Of a DNA stretch of 37,548 nt, positions 31,281-37,548 are shown piece after piece. Positions within the stretch are counted from its first letter, which is position 1, and each line of letters opens with the position of its first letter. This DNA is from an uncultured Oscillospiraceae bacterium (GTDB taxonomy: Bacteria > Bacillota > Clostridia > Oscillospirales > Acutalibacteraceae). The position numbers and the translations under genes are program-made. The DNA lies in the NCBI GenBank assembly GCA_905198295.1, contig CAJKBW010000021.1, positions 1 to 37,548 on the forward strand, read 5' to 3'. The notes beneath the pieces were generated by a model. It did no database searches and was not told the origin of the DNA. It was given only the letters and a program-made list of their open reading frames with translations.

Positions 31281-33188
31281 TCACCCCAAATTGTTGGGCG
31301 TAACCATCAGATGATACTGATTGAAATGCCCCATCCACAAATCTTCCACCCGTTCCCTGCCATCAAAGGTCAGCCGCTCGGGCTCCAGCTCCTCAATCCG
31401 CCCAAGTTCTCCCCGCAGGTAGGCGCTCACCCGTGCCGCCGTCGTCTTCAGCCGAGCCTCCAGCCCGCCGTAGCGCAGGTCTAGCACCTCCCAGCCAAAC
31501 GGTTTGTTCCACGCAGCCCATTCCTGCGCATGCTTTGCGTGCAGCGCTTCCACCTTCTCCAGCACCGCCGGCAATTCCGTATGTGCCAGCTCGTCCAGTC
31601 TCGCCCGGTCGGAGGCGTCATAGGCCGCTTTCAGCCGCAGGCCCAGCTTCGCCTTGCTCCCGAGTACGTCGCACAACCGGATTACCAGCGCAAACAGGCC
31701 GCGGCAGCTCTCCGGCATCGGCTGGCCGCAGCGCGCCTCCAGCTCGCCGCGCACGGCCGCGTAGTGCTCCTCCAGAGGGATCGGCTCCGCATTCCGGTCA
31801 AACAGGCCGAGCAACGGATCCTGCCACAACAGATATTTCGAGGGGTTCTGCGGCTCAAGCGGCGCCAGCGACGCATCCAGGCAGTCCAGACGGCAAAGCG
31901 AAGCCCATGCCGTTTCCTCCAGCCCGGTGAACATCCGTATGCGCTCCGCCATATGCGCCGCATCCGGCGCCGCATGGTACATATGCTCTGCATATCTCAC
32001 CAGCCCAGGCAGCACAGACAGATACATGCATTCGCCGCCGTTGTCGTTCCATATACAGGCAAACGCCTCCTGCACACCCTCCGCTTTGCATGCCCGCATG
32101 GCCGCTTCGGTGGCCTTCACGGTATGGTTGTAATTCTGCACCATCGCGCCGGTCCACGTGCAGATGCCGCCGCCGAACACCGGCAAATGCCCCAGCTTCT
32201 TATGCCAGCCGATATAGGTGTGGTAAAACGCCTCTTCCTGATGATAATAATCCCAGTAAATCAGATCGATTCCTTCCGGAACCAGATGCCGCGCTTCATC
32301 CGGCAGCTGTACATCCGGGTCATAGTAGCCGCCGCCGTCTACATACATCCGGAACACCATATCGCCCCACATCATCGGCTGGAGCCCCAGGCTATCGGTG
32401 ATCGCTTTCACCCGCCCGATATGTGCCTGCATCAGCTCGAACCGGGTATGGTAGCCATATTTGTCGAGATGCCGCCCCAGTCCCAGCGTATGCGCCTCAT
32501 CCATACCGATATGGATCCGCCTGGTGCGCACCGCAGATGAGACCGACCGGAGCATGCGCTCGAGCAGCGCATACGTCTCCTCCTGCCCTACCATCAGTAC
32601 CTCGTCCGTATCCCGGTACGGGGTCGCTGCGTTCCATTTCAGGAACTGCTCCATATGGGCGAGGGTCTGGATACAGGGAATGAATTCCACGCCGAGCGCC
32701 GCGGCATAATCGTCGATCTCCCGCAGCTGTGCGATCGAATACCGACCGCGCAGGTAACCAAAATACGGTTCCCCCTCCACCTCGTAGGTGTCCTCGGTGT
32801 ACAGCAGCAGCGTGTTCAGGCCCATTACCGCCATCTGCCGCAGGAAGTATTTTACCGCGTCAACCGTCAAAACCGCGTTGCGGGAACAGTCAAACATCGC
32901 GCCGCTCTTTTCCAGCTGCCGCGTCTCCTGCACCGTGTACACGGTCGCCTCACGTTCAAGTGCGTCCGCGAGCAGCCGCAGCGCGCGCAGCAGCGCAGGG
33001 ATATCGCGGTATTCCACCCGCGCGGATCCATCCTGCATCTCCACTTGCAGCGTATACGCTCCGCCGGCCAGCCGGGTCAGCCGCACAGGCATGCCGTCGG
33101 CTGCCTGTGTCAGGCCGAGTTCCTCTGTTGTGAGCCGGATGCCGGTTTCTTCCGCCGTACCCGCACCGATGATCTGTATGTTCTTCAT
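31281..33188 (-). CDS. GH20 beta-N-acetylhexosaminidase
   Basis: A 635-residue protein. An N-terminal alpha/beta domain (about 1-95) is followed by a TIM barrel. The diagnostic HxGxDE motif IHIGMDEAH holds Asp230 and the acid/base Glu231; with substrate-assisted catalysis it removes terminal beta-GlcNAc or GalNAc. The C-terminal 200 residues are helical. No export signal is present. The start is ATG 33188 after a GGAATGGGG-type site. It sits between the TIM-barrel paralog and the alpha-mannosidase with short gaps, so they are probably one transcript. Confidence 0.9.
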   Translation of the reverse strand: MKNIQIIGAGTAEETGIRLTTEELGLTQAADGMPVRLTRLAGGAYTLQVEMQDGSARVEYRDIPALLRALRLLADALEREATVYTVQETRQLEKSGAMFDCSRNAVLTVDAVKYFLRQMAVMGLNTLLLYTEDTYEVEGEPYFGYLRGRYSIAQLREIDDYAAALGVEFIPCIQTLAHMEQFLKWNAATPYRDTDEVLMVGQEETYALLERMLRSVSSAVRTRRIHIGMDEAHTLGLGRHLDKYGYHTRFELMQAHIGRVKAITDSLGLQPMMWGDMVFRMYVDGGGYYDPDVQLPDEARHLVPEGIDLIYWDYYHQEEAFYHTYIGWHKKLGHLPVFGGGICTWTGAMVQNYNHTVKATEAAMRACKAEGVQEAFACIWNDNGGECMYLSVLPGLVRYAEHMYHAAPDAAHMAERIRMFTGLEETAWASLCRLDCLDASLAPLEPQNPSKYLLWQDPLLGLFDRNAEPIPLEEHYAAVRGELEARCGQPMPESCRGLFALVIRLCDVLGSKAKLGLRLKAAYDASDRARLDELAHTELPAVLEKVEALHAKHAQEWAAWNKPFGWEVLDLRYGGLEARLKTTAARVSAYLRGELGRIEELEPERLTFDGRERVEDLWMGHFNQYHLMVTPNNLG

Positions 33189-33236
33189 TTCTGCCCCATT
33201 CCTTCCTGATTCCGGACGCTGTGCCGCACCGTCCCG

Positions 33237-34178
33237 TCAGCCGCCCCTATGCCGATTCATTGCATACCATGTATTGACCCAGTGGATCGCCAGCCCATAT
33301 CCCGCCGGCAGCACCTTGGCTTCCAGCAGGCCGCGCAGCTTTTTCTGCTCAGCAGAATGAAAAGCTGGCGGAAAATTCGCGTAAGTGATGAACGCTTCAT
33401 CGCCCAGCGCCTCCGGCGGCGCGGTTTCGCAGCCAACATTCACCGCACAGCCGTTGCGCCGCGCGGCCTCGATCAGATACTCCGCAATGCCCATCTGATC
33501 CGCCGCATTCGCGCGGTACGCCATGATTGAGATCGACTGGCAGGCGGTTGTAACCACATCCGCCATGAGTACCTCGTCGCCGTCTTCATCCACCGCTACC
33601 TGGCTGTCGTCATACCACGCCGACACGTCCATTTCCAGCCGCAGGCCGTACCGGTCACACAGCCCGCGTGCGTGGAGCAGAAACCGCCGCAGCTGCGAAC
33701 GGTATCTGCGGTAATCGTCGCTCATATCCGGCTCAATATCCAGATGCACGCCGGAAAAACGTTCCGGCGCGGGCACCTGCGTATTATAGGCCGCAACCCC
33801 CTCGATGTAAGCGGTAATCTCCGGATAACCGCGTCCGTCCGCGAACCAGGAGAGCACCTCTTTCCCGCCGTGGCCCAGCAGAGCGCTCACCCGCATGCCG
33901 GCCGCCGTACAGCGGCCGATGAATGCGGCAACCTGTTCGAGCGACGCCTGTCCCGCCCGCGGCTGGCTTCCCCACGGCGGCATCCTGCCCGGATCCGATG
34001 CCAGGTAAACCTCACTGACATGCTCCTTCTTCAGCATGTCCAGCGCCTCCTGCGCCGTCAGGCCGGTCCCGGCATCCGGCCGCGCCAACAGGTCTAGATC
34101 CCACCACCAGACAGCCAAAGTTATCGCTTCGCCGTCCTCCCGCACGCCGAGAAGCGGGCCGTGATATTCTTTATGCAT
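33237..34178 (-). CDS. Unassigned TIM-barrel-like protein with HxDxEPD motif (cytoplasmic paralog)
   Basis: A 313-residue soluble protein without signal peptide; I do not know a family name. Alternating helix/strand blocks suggest a TIM barrel. The key motif GVHLDIEPD (His145, Asp147, Glu149, Asp151) resembles the acidic strand-4 motif of GH18-type and related retaining hydrolases. It shares an ordered set of motifs with the next gene upstream (35531-34260): an initial W-x-WD, LDML...V-E-YL, the HxDxEPD strand, D-x-x-A, MxYR, NGC...ET and G-x-AIH. It is therefore a paralog lacking the lipobox. It lies 48 bases before the hexosaminidase gene. A role as a glycosidase on glycan fragments is inference. 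The start is ATG 34178 with a GGGACGG-type site. Confidence 0.7.
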   Translation of the reverse strand: MHKEYHGPLLGVREDGEAITLAVWWWDLDLLARPDAGTGLTAQEALDMLKKEHVSEVYLASDPGRMPPWGSQPRAGQASLEQVAAFIGRCTAAGMRVSALLGHGGKEVLSWFADGRGYPEITAYIEGVAAYNTQVPAPERFSGVHLDIEPDMSDDYRRYRSQLRRFLLHARGLCDRYGLRLEMDVSAWYDDSQVAVDEDGDEVLMADVVTTACQSISIMAYRANAADQMGIAEYLIEAARRNGCAVNVGCETAPPEALGDEAFITYANFPPAFHSAEQKKLRGLLEAKVLPAGYGLAIHWVNTWYAMNRHRGG

Positions 34179-34219
34179 TTGTGAATCCGTCCCTTCCGGC
34201 AGCACCCCTTTTTCCTGAA

Positions 34220-34247
34220 AAGGGAGGCGTCCGCACGGACGCCTCCC
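34220..34247 (-). terminator. Intrinsic terminator after the lipoprotein gene
   Basis: Perfect 12-base arms (34222-34233 with 34236-34247) around CA, followed by TTTTC on the minus strand. It probably lets only part of the transcription pass to the enzyme genes downstream. Confidence 0.75.
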
Positions 34248-34259
34248 CACGGTGCGCTG

Positions 34260-35531
34260 TTACGGTTTTGTGGTCATGATGGTATAGAACGGCACCGCAT
34301 GATGAATGGCAATGCCAAAGGAAGCGCATCCCGATGCATCCAGCAGCTCCCGCAGCTGGTTCTGCTGGTCGATCAGATAGGCCGCGCCCATAGGCCAATA
34401 GGTGATGCTCCGCTCACCCGCCGGCATCTCACTGGCGTCGCCGGTTTCCGCGCCCAGAATCAGCTGGCAACCGTTTTTCGCCGCAAAGGAAAGCTCCGGC
34501 TGGCCCAGCTCATACTGCCCCTGCGCGGTGCGCCGATACGACATCAGCGTCAGCTGGCGGCACTGTTTGGTGAAGATGTCCAGGATGCTGACGTACTCGC
34601 CGTTCTCATCGTACGCCTTCCACTCTTCCTTCAGGAACGCGTTGATATCGAAGGTCAGTTCCACACCATAAAAGTCGCAGTATTTGCGCATGCGGATCAG
34701 ATAATCGGCGCAGTCCTGCAGATTCGTCTGCAGGCCGTCTCCGCCGTTTTCCCAGTCCGGTTCAAGATCGATATGCACGCCGTACAGCTTTTCATCCTCA
34801 CCCGAAGCCCGGGAGTTGAAATCCGCCACCAGACGCACCCAGCGCTTGGTTGCGCGGTATTCCTGTGTTTCGTCATCCCTGCGCGCCCACTGCACATAGG
34901 CATTGTCCACCATCACGGTCAGCATCGCCACGCGGATGCCGTATTTCGCGCACTTTTTCACAAAGCCGCGCAGCTCCATCTCGCTGACGAAGCCTTCCTT
35001 CAGCTCTCCTTTATTGGCGATCTGCGACTCCAGATCCATGTAGTACTGCATACCCAGATAAATCTCGGTCACACCGTTCTGGATGAGCATATCCAGCAGC
35101 ATGTCGCTGCTCATATCGCTGTCCGGCGAGGTGCCCTTGATCATGCGGCAGTCCCACACCCACATGCCTACCGCCGGTTGCCCCGCGGCATCGTCTGTCT
35201 TCCGGAAAGTCAGCTTTTCTCCCTTGTACACGCTGCCGGGCACAAAGTCCGGGTCGCCCGACTGCACCGGCGCCACCGAAAAGCCCTCCGGAATAACGAG
35301 TTGGTCAAGCGGCGGGGTGGAGATATCGTACGAGGGCTGGCCGCCTGGGCGGGGAGCCGGCTGCGAGGATTCCTCCCCTCCGGCGCTTTCCGGCCCGGAA
35401 GAGGTTACAGAACTGTCCGTTTCCCCCTCACTGGGCGTTTTCTCCTGCTGGCAGCCGGCTGCCAGCAGCATGCATACAGCCACCGTCAGAGCGGCCACAC
35501 GTTTGAAAATGATTCCGACGCATCGGTTCAT
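34260..35531 (-). CDS. Unassigned lipoprotein, secreted paralog of the HxDxEPD protein
   Basis: A 423-residue lipoprotein: basic start, hydrophobic core and lipobox LLAAGC with Cys27, then a low-complexity Ser/Glu/Pro linker (28-70) and a TIM-barrel-like domain (about 120-423). The motif GVHIDLEPDW has His253, Asp255, Glu257 and Asp259; VWD at 125-127, TFDINAF, LMSYRR, GAETGD and FGIAIHH follow in the same order as in the cytoplasmic paralog. It is likely tethered to the outer membrane face and acts on extracellular glycan. No catalytic family is assigned. The start is ATG 35531 with AAAGGAAAG upstream. It lies 55 bases after the surface-protein gene. Confidence 0.72.
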   Translation of the reverse strand: MNRCVGIIFKRVAALTVAVCMLLAAGCQQEKTPSEGETDSSVTSSGPESAGGEESSQPAPRPGGQPSYDISTPPLDQLVIPEGFSVAPVQSGDPDFVPGSVYKGEKLTFRKTDDAAGQPAVGMWVWDCRMIKGTSPDSDMSSDMLLDMLIQNGVTEIYLGMQYYMDLESQIANKGELKEGFVSEMELRGFVKKCAKYGIRVAMLTVMVDNAYVQWARRDDETQEYRATKRWVRLVADFNSRASGEDEKLYGVHIDLEPDWENGGDGLQTNLQDCADYLIRMRKYCDFYGVELTFDINAFLKEEWKAYDENGEYVSILDIFTKQCRQLTLMSYRRTAQGQYELGQPELSFAAKNGCQLILGAETGDASEMPAGERSITYWPMGAAYLIDQQNQLRELLDASGCASFGIAIHHAVPFYTIMTTKP

Positions 35532-35586
35532 ATGTTCTTTCCTTTCCCGAATGCCGATGGTTTACGGTTGGACGGTGTTCACCGGC

Positions 35587-36432
35587 TCACTGTTTATGTT
35601 TCTTTTTTCTCACCAGCACTACCGTCAGAACGATCGCTCCTGCCACAACCACCACGCCCGCAGCTGCCAGTGCTACCGTATAGCCAACCGGCCAGCCTTC
35701 CGTATGCGCGGCGTCGGAGGAATCCTCCCGGCCGCTGTCCGTGGGCCTGCCGGCCTCCATCGTGGTTCCTGCAGGCGTCGACGATGTACTGTCCGGTTCC
35801 TCCGGATCCGCAGGACTGGTCGGATCCGTCGGTGCGGGCGGCGCCGTCGTCTCTTCCTGTTTGGTGGGATAGGTTTCCGCGCCAGCCTGCGCGCCTTCGA
35901 CAAAGGCAAATTCCCGTATGGTCACCGAATCGCCCCCGAGATAGACCGCGATATGCTGAAATTTGTCAAACCCGTCGTAGAAGAAGTCGCCCGGATCCAG
36001 CACCCCTTTATAGGTGCCTCCCGGAAGGGTCGCACCCATTTCACCGGTTCCCTCGATGCCAATGGATTCCGCCAGGTATTTGGTGAAAAGGAATTCGCGG
36101 TTGCCGTTGGGATACACGTCCTCTTCAAGATCCCGGATAAACCCGATGTTGATGGTGATTTCGTCCCCCTCCGCGGTAAAATCATACGCGATCATCTGTC
36201 CGGGATGGTAGGTCATATTAAAATAGTTTACCGCGTTGCCGCCGTCCTGTGTGGGCGACGATTTCAGCTTCCAGCCATCCGCTACCTTTACCGGGGTCAT
36301 GGTGCTTTCGCTCGACCACTCCTCCTCCGGCAGCATATTCCCCACGACCGTTTTGGCCGATACGGGCATTATCGCCATGGCGCCTGCGACCGCCGCCGCC
36401 AACACCATGCACGCCAGTTTCCTGCTCTTCAT
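35587..36432 (-). CDS. Surface protein with a ~145-residue domain shared with its neighbour
   Basis: A 281-residue exported protein. A signal peptide (1-26, ending VSA) is followed by a beta-rich domain (about 38-185), a Pro/Thr/Ser linker (about 190-245), one C-terminal membrane segment and a KKKHKQ tail; no LPxTG-like motif precedes the segment, so it is probably membrane-held rather than sortase-linked. The domain repeats that of the next gene: DGGNAVNYF, GTYKGVLDPGDFF, GFDKFQHIAVYLGG and TIREFAFVEG align with GGNAIGYF, GTYKGVLDLSEVF, GFDKFQHIGVYMGG and TFRELAFVTG. The jelly-roll look suggests carbohydrate binding, which is inference. Confidence 0.75.
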   Translation of the reverse strand: MKSRKLACMVLAAAVAGAMAIMPVSAKTVVGNMLPEEEWSSESTMTPVKVADGWKLKSSPTQDGGNAVNYFNMTYHPGQMIAYDFTAEGDEITINIGFIRDLEEDVYPNGNREFLFTKYLAESIGIEGTGEMGATLPGGTYKGVLDPGDFFYDGFDKFQHIAVYLGGDSVTIREFAFVEGAQAGAETYPTKQEETTAPPAPTDPTSPADPEEPDSTSSTPAGTTMEAGRPTDSGREDSSDAAHTEGWPVGYTVALAAAGVVVVAGAIVLTVVLVRKKKHKQ

Positions 36433-36481
36433 TCTCCGCTCCGCCTTTCTTCGGGCCGCCGCTTACCGCGGCCCGGCTTTT

Positions 36482-36507
36482 CCGGCGCCCCCTACGGGAG
36501 GCGCCGG
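36482..36507 (-). other. GC-rich hairpin between the two surface-protein genes
   Basis: CCGGCGCC/GGCGCCGG (36482-36489 with 36500-36507), with an inner CCC/GGG pair. No T-run follows on the minus strand, so it is more likely an mRNA processing or stability element than a terminator. Confidence 0.5.
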
Positions 36508-36519
36508 CCAACCCGTCTG

Positions 36520-37548
36520 TCAGCCCTTTTTCCGACTCAGCAGCAGCGCACCCGCTGCCAGAACCGTCAGTCCGGCCGCCGCCACCGGCAGCGCCGAACC
36601 GGTCGCCGGCTTATCGCCGCCGTCGTCCTTGCCGTCGTCGGGCTTATCCACGCCCGCTTCCACGCCGGTGACAAACGCCAGCTCGCGGAAGGTCATCGTG
36701 GTTCCACCCATATACACGCCGATATGCTGGAACTTATCAAAGCCGTCGAAGCCCTCAAATACCTCGCTGAGATCCAGTACGCCCTTATAGGTGCCCGCCG
36801 GCAGGGAGGTCTTTTCGGTGCCGACCGTGGCGATCCCGTGCTGCGCCGCAATCGCCTTGCTCAGGCAGTAATCCGGTGCGCCGCCCGGATACTCGCTGTC
36901 CTGCAGCCCGCGCACAAAAGACATATTGATGGTCGCATTGCCGCTGGCGATGGTGAAATCGTACGCGAGCAGCCAGCCCTCTTTATAGGTGGTGCCGAAA
37001 TAGCCGATAGCGTTTCCGCCTTCCGTGCCCTCGGCAGCCTTCAGGATCCAGCCGTTCTCCGCGGCCTCCGGCACCAAGGTGCTTTCACCCGACCATCCGC
37101 TGGCCTGCGGCAGGAGATTGAACTGCACTTTTTTGCCTTCGGGTTCCGGCTCAGGCCCGGGATCCGGGGTGGTTTCGGTAACCTTTTCTTTCAGGGTGAC
37201 GAGCGAGAAGGTATCGAACTCCACGCTGCCGCCGAAAATCACCAGATGCAGCTTCTCAAACGCCTCGAGCGGCGTCTTGTACAGCGTGCCGGTCAGCGGC
37301 AGCAGTCCGCTGTGCGTCCCCGCCTTCAGATCGCCGATTTCCCGGTCGAACATGATCTTGCGCGCCGAATCGTCCATCTGCGCGCCCTCCGCCGGCGTAT
37401 ATGTGAACACCCCATCCATATATATCTGAGCGGTATCCTTCACCGTGAACGAAAACTGCAGGTACTGTGCATCGCCGCACGATACCGGCGTGTCTTTGCC
37501 GAAATCCACATTGTCGCCGTCGGCCGGCTTAGTGGCCGAATCCGGGAT
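36520..37548 (-). CDS. Surface protein with repeated domain and KPATG anchor (5' end outside window)
   Basis: The last 342 residues of a larger exported protein; the frame is open to the window end, so the signal peptide is not seen. Two related beta-rich units are visible. The first, more diverged unit ends in LYKTPLEAFEKLHLVIFGGS then EFDTFSLVT. A Pro/Glu-rich linker (DPGPEPEPEG) follows. The second unit closely matches the neighbouring surface protein. The C-terminus reads KPATGSALP, a hydrophobic stretch and RKKG, a sortase-type signal with a non-canonical motif like the NPATG of the protein at 11403-12848. It is probably the first visible gene of the glycan operon. A role in glycan binding is inference. 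Confidence 0.75.
   Translation of the reverse strand: MPDSATKPADGDNVDFGKDTPVSCGDAQYLQFSFTVKDTAQIYMDGVFTYTPAEGAQMDDSARKIMFDREIGDLKAGTHSGLLPLTGTLYKTPLEAFEKLHLVIFGGSVEFDTFSLVTLKEKVTETTPDPGPEPEPEGKKVQFNLLPQASGWSGESTLVPEAAENGWILKAAEGTEGGNAIGYFGTTYKEGWLLAYDFTIASGNATINMSFVRGLQDSEYPGGAPDYCLSKAIAAQHGIATVGTEKTSLPAGTYKGVLDLSEVFEGFDGFDKFQHIGVYMGGTTMTFRELAFVTGVEAGVDKPDDGKDDGGDKPATGSALPVAAAGLTVLAAGALLLSRKKG

Noticed and set aside
34299..36086. Plus-strand 595-residue frame across the lipoprotein and surface-protein genes
   Set aside because: It crosses two genes and a junction on the opposite strand, without a ribosome site or domain character.
1..37548. CRISPR arrays, tRNA, rRNA, insertion-sequence transposases and phage genes
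   Set aside because: I looked for regularly spaced repeats, tRNA-like cloverleaf ends and transposase or integrase motifs, and saw none. A tRNAscan or ISfinder search would be decisive.

Overview
The window is GC-rich DNA from a spore-forming clostridial Firmicute, probably of the Oscillospirales/Ruminococcaceae type. The spoIIGA-sigE pair shows a sporulator. Gram-positive surface anchors (NPATG/KPATG plus membrane segment plus basic tail), AGGAGG-type ribosome sites and a chromosomal vanG-type cluster fit the same group. The lineage is inference; no rRNA or tRNA gene was recognised.

Layout. 1-3.4 kb: a 48-bp inverted repeat around a terminator, then a two-gene O-acylation cassette (MBOAT acyltransferase plus SGNH-like partner). 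3.4-5.9 kb: small housekeeping or regulatory genes (GNAT, DUF1836, SGNH hydrolase, XRE regulator). 5.9-6.7 kb: a gene-free stretch with two head-to-head copies of a hairpin-rich repeat; a third relative lies near 20.85 kb. 6.7-7.5 kb: an unassigned protein whose C-terminal part looks like a decayed Spo0A DNA-binding domain. 7.5-11.3 kb: an AraC regulator divergent from a sugar-acid/polyol type operon (isomerase/epimerase, Gfo/Idh/MocA dehydrogenase, second isomerase). 11.4-12.8 kb: a wall-anchored beta-helix surface protein. 13.3 kb: a fragment of an XRE regulator.

13.7-20.7 kb, minus strand: a vanG-type glycopeptide-resistance cluster, in transcription order vanR, vanS, vanW, vanG (D-Ala:D-Ser ligase), vanXY and vanT (acyltransferase-like membrane domain fused to a serine racemase). 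VanT supplies D-Ser, VanG makes D-Ala-D-Ser, VanXY removes D-Ala-D-Ala and its pentapeptide products, and VanRS controls expression. A strong intrinsic terminator with competing upstream hairpins lies between vanS and vanW, which suggests the resistance half is attenuated or separately started.

20.9-21.5 kb: a small zinc-ribbon membrane protein divergent from a 57-residue ribbon-helix-helix protein, with a 24-bp palindrome between their promoters. 21.6-24.2 kb: spoIIGA-sigE with a Spo0A-box-like promoter, divergent from a zinc-ribbon/BLIP-like membrane protein. 24.3-26.2 kb: a TPR protein and a DegV lipid-binding protein.

26.4-37.5 kb: a glycan-use locus. GH36 alpha-galactosidase on the plus strand faces a minus-strand series: two related surface proteins (one cut by the window end), a lipoprotein and a cytoplasmic protein that are paralogous TIM-barrel-like enzymes with an HxDxEPD motif, a GH20 beta-N-acetylhexosaminidase and a GH38 alpha-mannosidase. 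The set suggests handling of mannose/GlcNAc/galactose-containing host glycans. The paralogous enzyme pair and the shared surface domain are the best candidates for undescribed parts of a system.
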